From Inquilinus ginsengisoli_A (GTDB lineage Bacteria; Pseudomonadota; Alphaproteobacteria; DSM-16000; Inquilinaceae): a stretch of DNA of 64,000 bases. Positions 61,142 to 64,000 of this stretch are shown one piece after another. The DNA lies in assembly GCF_031453975.1 (NCBI RefSeq), contig NZ_JAVDPW010000008.1, positions 396,592 to 460,591 on the forward strand, written 5' to 3'. Every line of letters begins with the position of its first letter. Position 1 is the stretch's first letter. The notes under the pieces were generated by a model, which searched no databases, was not told the DNA's origin, and was given only the letters and a program-made list of their open reading frames with translations. A program made the translations under genes and the position numbers.

Positions 61142-61199
61142 CACCCGAAGGCGCAGGATGTAGACTGCCGCGACTGATTCGCATCATCCCGAGGTCGGA

Positions 61200-62192
61200 A
61201 TGCCGCATGACCATACGCCCGGAGAGACCCCGCACCAGCATGGGTCCGAAGCGGGGCACGATCACGCGGCCCACGGCCACGGGCCGGGCCATGCGCACCA
61301 CCATCACGGCATGCCGGAAGGGACCGACGGCGAGCGCCGGCTGCTGATCGCGCTGGCCGTCACCGCCGGCTTCATGCTGGTCGAGGCGGCGGGCGGCTGG
61401 TTCGCCAATTCGCTCGCCCTGCTCGCCGATGCCGGCCACATGCTGACCGACGCGGCGGCGCTGGGGCTGGCCTGGCTGGCGGCGCGCATGGCCCGCCGGC
61501 CGCGCGACGCCCGGCGCTCCTATGGGTATGGCCGGGTCCAGGTGCTGGCCGCCTTCGCCAACGGCATCGTGCTGATCGCCGTGGTCGCCGCCATCGTGGT
61601 CGAGGCGGCCGGCCGGCTGGCCGACCCGGCGCCGGTCGCGGGCGGGCTGATGATGGCGGTCGCGGCGGCCGGCCTGGTCGCCAACCTCGTCGCCTTCCGG
61701 GTGCTGCGGGGCGGCGACCGCGGCAACCTGAACCTGCGCGGCGCGGCGCTGCATGTGATGGGCGACCTGCTCGGCTCGATCGGCGCGCTCGCCGCCGGCG
61801 CGGTGATCCTGGCGACCGGCTGGACCCCGATCGACCCGATCCTGTCGGTGCTGGTGTCGCTGCTGGTGCTGCGCAGCGCCTGGTCGATCCTGCGCGAATC
61901 CGGCCATGTGCTGGTCGAGGGCTCGCCCGACCGGATCGACGAGGCGGCGCTGAGCGCCGCCATCGTGGCCGGGGTGCCCGATGTGGTCGACGTGCACCAC
62001 GTCCACGCCTGGACCCTGACGCCGGACCGCCCGATCGTGACGCTGCACGCCCGGCTGTGCGAAGGCGCGGATTCAGACCAGGCGGTGGCGGCGGTGATCC
62101 GCCTGCTGCACGAGCGCTTCGGCATCGACCACGCCACGGTGCAGGCCGAATTCGAGGTCTGCGCTGACGTCACGACCGCGCCGCGACACTAA
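61200..62192 (+). CDS. Cation diffusion facilitator (CzcD-type zinc/cadmium/cobalt exporter)
   Basis: This 330-residue protein has a His-rich N-terminus (about ten His in residues 1-37, including HAHHHHG). The CDF membrane core follows, with metal-site residues in LLADAGHMLTDAAALGLAWL and ALHVMGDLLGSIGALAAGAV. A C-terminal cytoplasmic domain ends it (VDVHHVHAWTLTPDRPIVTL). It exports divalent metals such as zinc by proton antiport. The ATG follows GAGGTCGGA. A terminator-like hairpin lies upstream. Confidence 0.93.
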   Translation: MPHDHTPGETPHQHGSEAGHDHAAHGHGPGHAHHHHGMPEGTDGERRLLIALAVTAGFMLVEAAGGWFANSLALLADAGHMLTDAAALGLAWLAARMARRPRDARRSYGYGRVQVLAAFANGIVLIAVVAAIVVEAAGRLADPAPVAGGLMMAVAAAGLVANLVAFRVLRGGDRGNLNLRGAALHVMGDLLGSIGALAAGAVILATGWTPIDPILSVLVSLLVLRSAWSILRESGHVLVEGSPDRIDEAALSAAIVAGVPDVVDVHHVHAWTLTPDRPIVTLHARLCEGADSDQAVAAVIRLLHERFGIDHATVQAEFEVCADVTTAPRH

Positions 62193-62332
62193 GCGCAACG
62201 ATACGTGACGGAAAAAAGCAAACGCCAGTTCACCTTTTTGCGCAAAAGCGGTAATTATTCGACATAATGAAGTGCATTTTGTGCTGCCCATGGCCCGGAG
62301 CGCTCCGGACCGCGGGCCCGGAAAGGTAACCC

Positions 62333-62680
62333 ATGGGCCACAACGGAACTCTCGCCCGCGATGCGGATCCGATGTCGATCTGCCGCAATGTGACGGTCGC
62401 CGGCCGGCGCACCAGCGTGCGCATGGAAATCGCGTTCTGGGACGGCCTGATGGAGGTCTGCGCGCGAGAGCAGATCGGCCTCAACGAGATCTGTACCCGC
62501 ATCGATGCCGCCCGCAAGGGCAGCGGGCTCACGGGCGCGCTGCGCGTCTTCGTGCTGTGCTATTTCCGTGAGCTGACGCGCCGGCCGGTGCCGATGCAGG
62601 TGCCGGTCCATGCCTCGATGCAGACCCCGCCGGCGCTGCTGGCGGCCGCGCTGGAAGGCGTGATCGGCGCCCGGGCCTGA
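62333..62680 (+). CDS. Ribbon-helix-helix domain protein (RHH_4-like)
   Basis: This 115-residue protein has an N-terminal ribbon-helix-helix region (VTVAGRRTSVRMEIAFWDGL, MEVCAREQIGLNEICTRIDA, ALRVFVLCYFRELT), the pattern of the RHH_4 family common in alphaproteobacteria. The C-terminal third is Pro/Ala-rich. It is probably a DNA-binding protein; the target is unknown. A GGAAAGG ribosome binding site supports the ATG. Two family C palindromes follow. Confidence 0.82.
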   Translation: MGHNGTLARDADPMSICRNVTVAGRRTSVRMEIAFWDGLMEVCAREQIGLNEICTRIDAARKGSGLTGALRVFVLCYFRELTRRPVPMQVPVHASMQTPPALLAAALEGVIGARA

Positions 62681-62690
62681 GCTGTCAGGC

Positions 62691-62770
62691 GTAGGTTGGG
62701 TCCGCCTCGGCGAACCCAACATCGTGCAGCCAGGGCCACCGTTGGGTTCGCAAGCGCGAACCCAACCTGC
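62691..62770. repeat. Palindromic repeat, family C, double copy
   Basis: Two hairpins in tandem: GTTGGGTCCGC / GCGAACCCAAC (62695-62720) and GTTGGGTTCGC / GCGAACCCAAC (62741-62766). The whole element starts GTAGGTTGGG and ends CCCAACCTGC. It lies between the convergent RHH and HAD genes, like the copy at 6586-6619. Confidence 0.85.
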
Positions 62771-62776
62771 GACACC

Positions 62777-63670
62777 TCAGGGCAACTCGTCCCAGACCAG
62801 CCGGTCGACCGCCGCTGCCGGACGCAGCCCGTGGCGTTCGGCCGCCGCGGCGAGCTTGTGCCCGTCCGGCCGGCCGGTCGCGGCGTCGCTCAGTTCGGCG
62901 CCATGGATGCCGCCCACCACGAACAGCCCGTCGATCCCGGCCGCGGCCGCCCCGGCCATGTCGGTGTGGAAGCTGTCGCCGATCGCCAGCACCCGCGCCG
63001 GGTCGGGCCGGCCGAGCAGGTCGAAGCAGCGGCGATAGACCGGCGGGTGCGGCTTGCCGTGGTAGAACACCGGCCCGCCCAGCGTCTCGTAGTGCTGGGC
63101 CAGCGCGCCGGCGCAGATCTGCATCCGGCCGCCGACGATGACGACGATGTCGGGGTTGGCGCAGATCATCGGCAGTTTGCGGGCCGCCGCGGCCTGCAGC
63201 AGCGGCGCATGGTCCTCGACCCGCTCCTCGGGGTCGTCGATGCCGGTGTTCAGCACGAACTCCGCATCCGCCACCGCATCGACCCGGTAGATGTCGTCGA
63301 TGCCCTCATAGACGTCGGAATCGCGGTCCGGCCCGAGATGCAGGAAGCGTTCGCCGAGCGCCTGGTGGAAGTCGTCGTCGCGCGCCGCCAACGCCAGATG
63401 CGCCGCCTCGCCCGAGGACAGGATGGCGTCCCAGCAATCCTCCGGCACGCCGATCTGGGCCAGGCGCTGGGTGACCGAGCCGATCCGCCGCGGCGCGTTC
63501 GACAGCAGGCAGACCTGCTTGCCCTCGCCGCGCAGCCGCTGCAGGCAGTCGACCACGCCGGGATAGGGGGTGACGCCGTCATGCACCACGCCCCAGAGGT
63601 CGACGATATAGGCGTCGTAGCGGTCGTGGATCGCGGCGATGCCGTCGAGAATCGGAATGCTGTCGGTCAT
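62777..63670 (-). CDS. HAD-superfamily hydrolase, TIGR01459 type
   Basis: This 297-residue hydrolase has the NagD-like HAD layout: catalytic DLWGVVHDG near residue 22, LLSNAPRRI near 55, HGKPHPPVYRRCFDLLGRPD near 215 and DSFHTDMAGAAAAGIDGLFV near 240. This alphaproteobacterial subgroup is of unknown substrate. The start at 63670 fits the family N-terminus (MTDSIPILDGIAAIHDRYDA). It ends next to a family C repeat. Confidence 0.9.
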   Translation of the reverse strand: MTDSIPILDGIAAIHDRYDAYIVDLWGVVHDGVTPYPGVVDCLQRLRGEGKQVCLLSNAPRRIGSVTQRLAQIGVPEDCWDAILSSGEAAHLALAARDDDFHQALGERFLHLGPDRDSDVYEGIDDIYRVDAVADAEFVLNTGIDDPEERVEDHAPLLQAAAARKLPMICANPDIVVIVGGRMQICAGALAQHYETLGGPVFYHGKPHPPVYRRCFDLLGRPDPARVLAIGDSFHTDMAGAAAAGIDGLFVVGGIHGAELSDAATGRPDGHKLAAAAERHGLRPAAAVDRLVWDELP

Positions 63671-63763
63671 CGTCCGCTCGTTCGTCCCATTCCGATCTTG
63701 TGCCACGCCAGGGAGGGCGGCGCCACTCCGCGTCCGAACCCGCAAGCCTTCCCCCATCCGTCA

Positions 63764-64000
63764 TCAACTCAGTTGATGTTCTTGTCTGAGTTTTGCGTTG
63801 GCGATGATGACGAGCTTGCGCATGAGGGCAGTGAGGGCGACGAGCTTCTTTTTGCCGTTGGCGAGGAGTTTGAGGAAGAAGGGCCTGAGTGTGGGGTGAT
63901 GGTTGCTGGCGGCCATTGCGGCCATGAAGAGGGCGCGTTTGATCTCGGGCCTGCCGCCTTTGGTGCGTCGGTAGGCGTTGACGTTTCCGCTTTGCCGAGG
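63764..64000 (-). mobile_element. IS110-family transposase, C-terminal part (cut by window edge)
   Basis: Reading leftwards from the edge, 78 residues are visible: PRQSGNVNAYRRTKGGRPEI, KRALFMAAMAASNHHPTL, RPFFLKLLANGKKKLVALTA and LMRKLVIIANAKLRQEHQLS. This is the end of an IS110-type (Transposase_20/116) enzyme. Codon use is less GC-rich than its neighbours, consistent with a mobile element. Its left end, 93 bp from the HAD gene start, has no clear terminal inverted repeat, as is usual for the family. Confidence 0.85.

Overview
This is a GC-rich chromosomal window, densely coding on both strands, with strong G/C preference at third codon positions and few long gaps. The gene content points to an alphaproteobacterium, probably of the Rhodospirillales/Azospirillales type; the exact genus is inference. 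Signs are a stand-alone F1 ATP synthase operon (atpHAGDC) with no F0 genes beside it, DUF4170, MEKHLA and ribbon-helix-helix proteins typical of the class, and several families of short palindromic intergenic repeats.

Layout. 1-0.8 kb: two paralogous small secreted His-rich proteins. 0.9-11 kb: ftsK with an upstream aminotransferase, a small lipoprotein, a UbiH-type hydroxylase, thpR with ftrA, and tex. 11-14.3 kb: a drug exporter, a DUF1835 protein and an HpcH/HpaI aldolase. 14.4-18.4 kb: a periplasmic copper-handling cluster (DUF2946, PCu(A)C, SCO, YcnI, CopC-CopD fusion) whose last gene has a repeat element at its 5' end. 18.4-30.6 kb: a type II secretion locus, gspO-gspD on the minus strand and gspE-F-G-H-I-J-K-L-M plus a GspC/N-like gene on the plus strand, ending in a translationally coupled SleB-type cell-wall hydrolase. 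30.8-36 kb: rhodanese, upp, DUF4170, divergent ohrR/ohr with a duplicated operator, a hydrolase, an acetyltransferase and an unknown membrane protein. 36-39 kb: a possible 29-codon gene behind a palindrome, two paralogous repeat-bearing secreted proteins, DUF763 and DUF6886. 39-43.8 kb: methylmalonyl-CoA mutase, a LysE exporter, a Phd/PIN toxin-antitoxin pair whose antitoxin has no canonical start codon, and an LpxO-like dioxygenase. 43.9-47.7 kb: a GlxA-type regulator coupled to an isochorismatase-fold hydrolase, a small membrane protein, a MEKHLA protein and an orphan binding protein. 47.7-56 kb: metH behind a near-perfect 22-bp palindrome, a MarR/MFS divergent pair and ilvD. 56-61 kb: the ATP synthase F1 operon. 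61-64 kb: a cation diffusion facilitator, a ribbon-helix-helix protein, a HAD hydrolase and the end of an IS110-type transposase cut by the window edge.

Most of the window is ordinary core genome. I found no CRISPR array, rRNA, tRNA, prophage or recognisable defence island. The points most worth following are the antitoxin with ATA where ATG is expected, the copCD gene whose 5' end lies in a palindromic repeat, the coupling of a peptidoglycan hydrolase to the secretion operon, the operator and in-frame coding-like tail in front of metH, and four families of palindromic repeats, one of which supplies stop codons to neighbouring genes.
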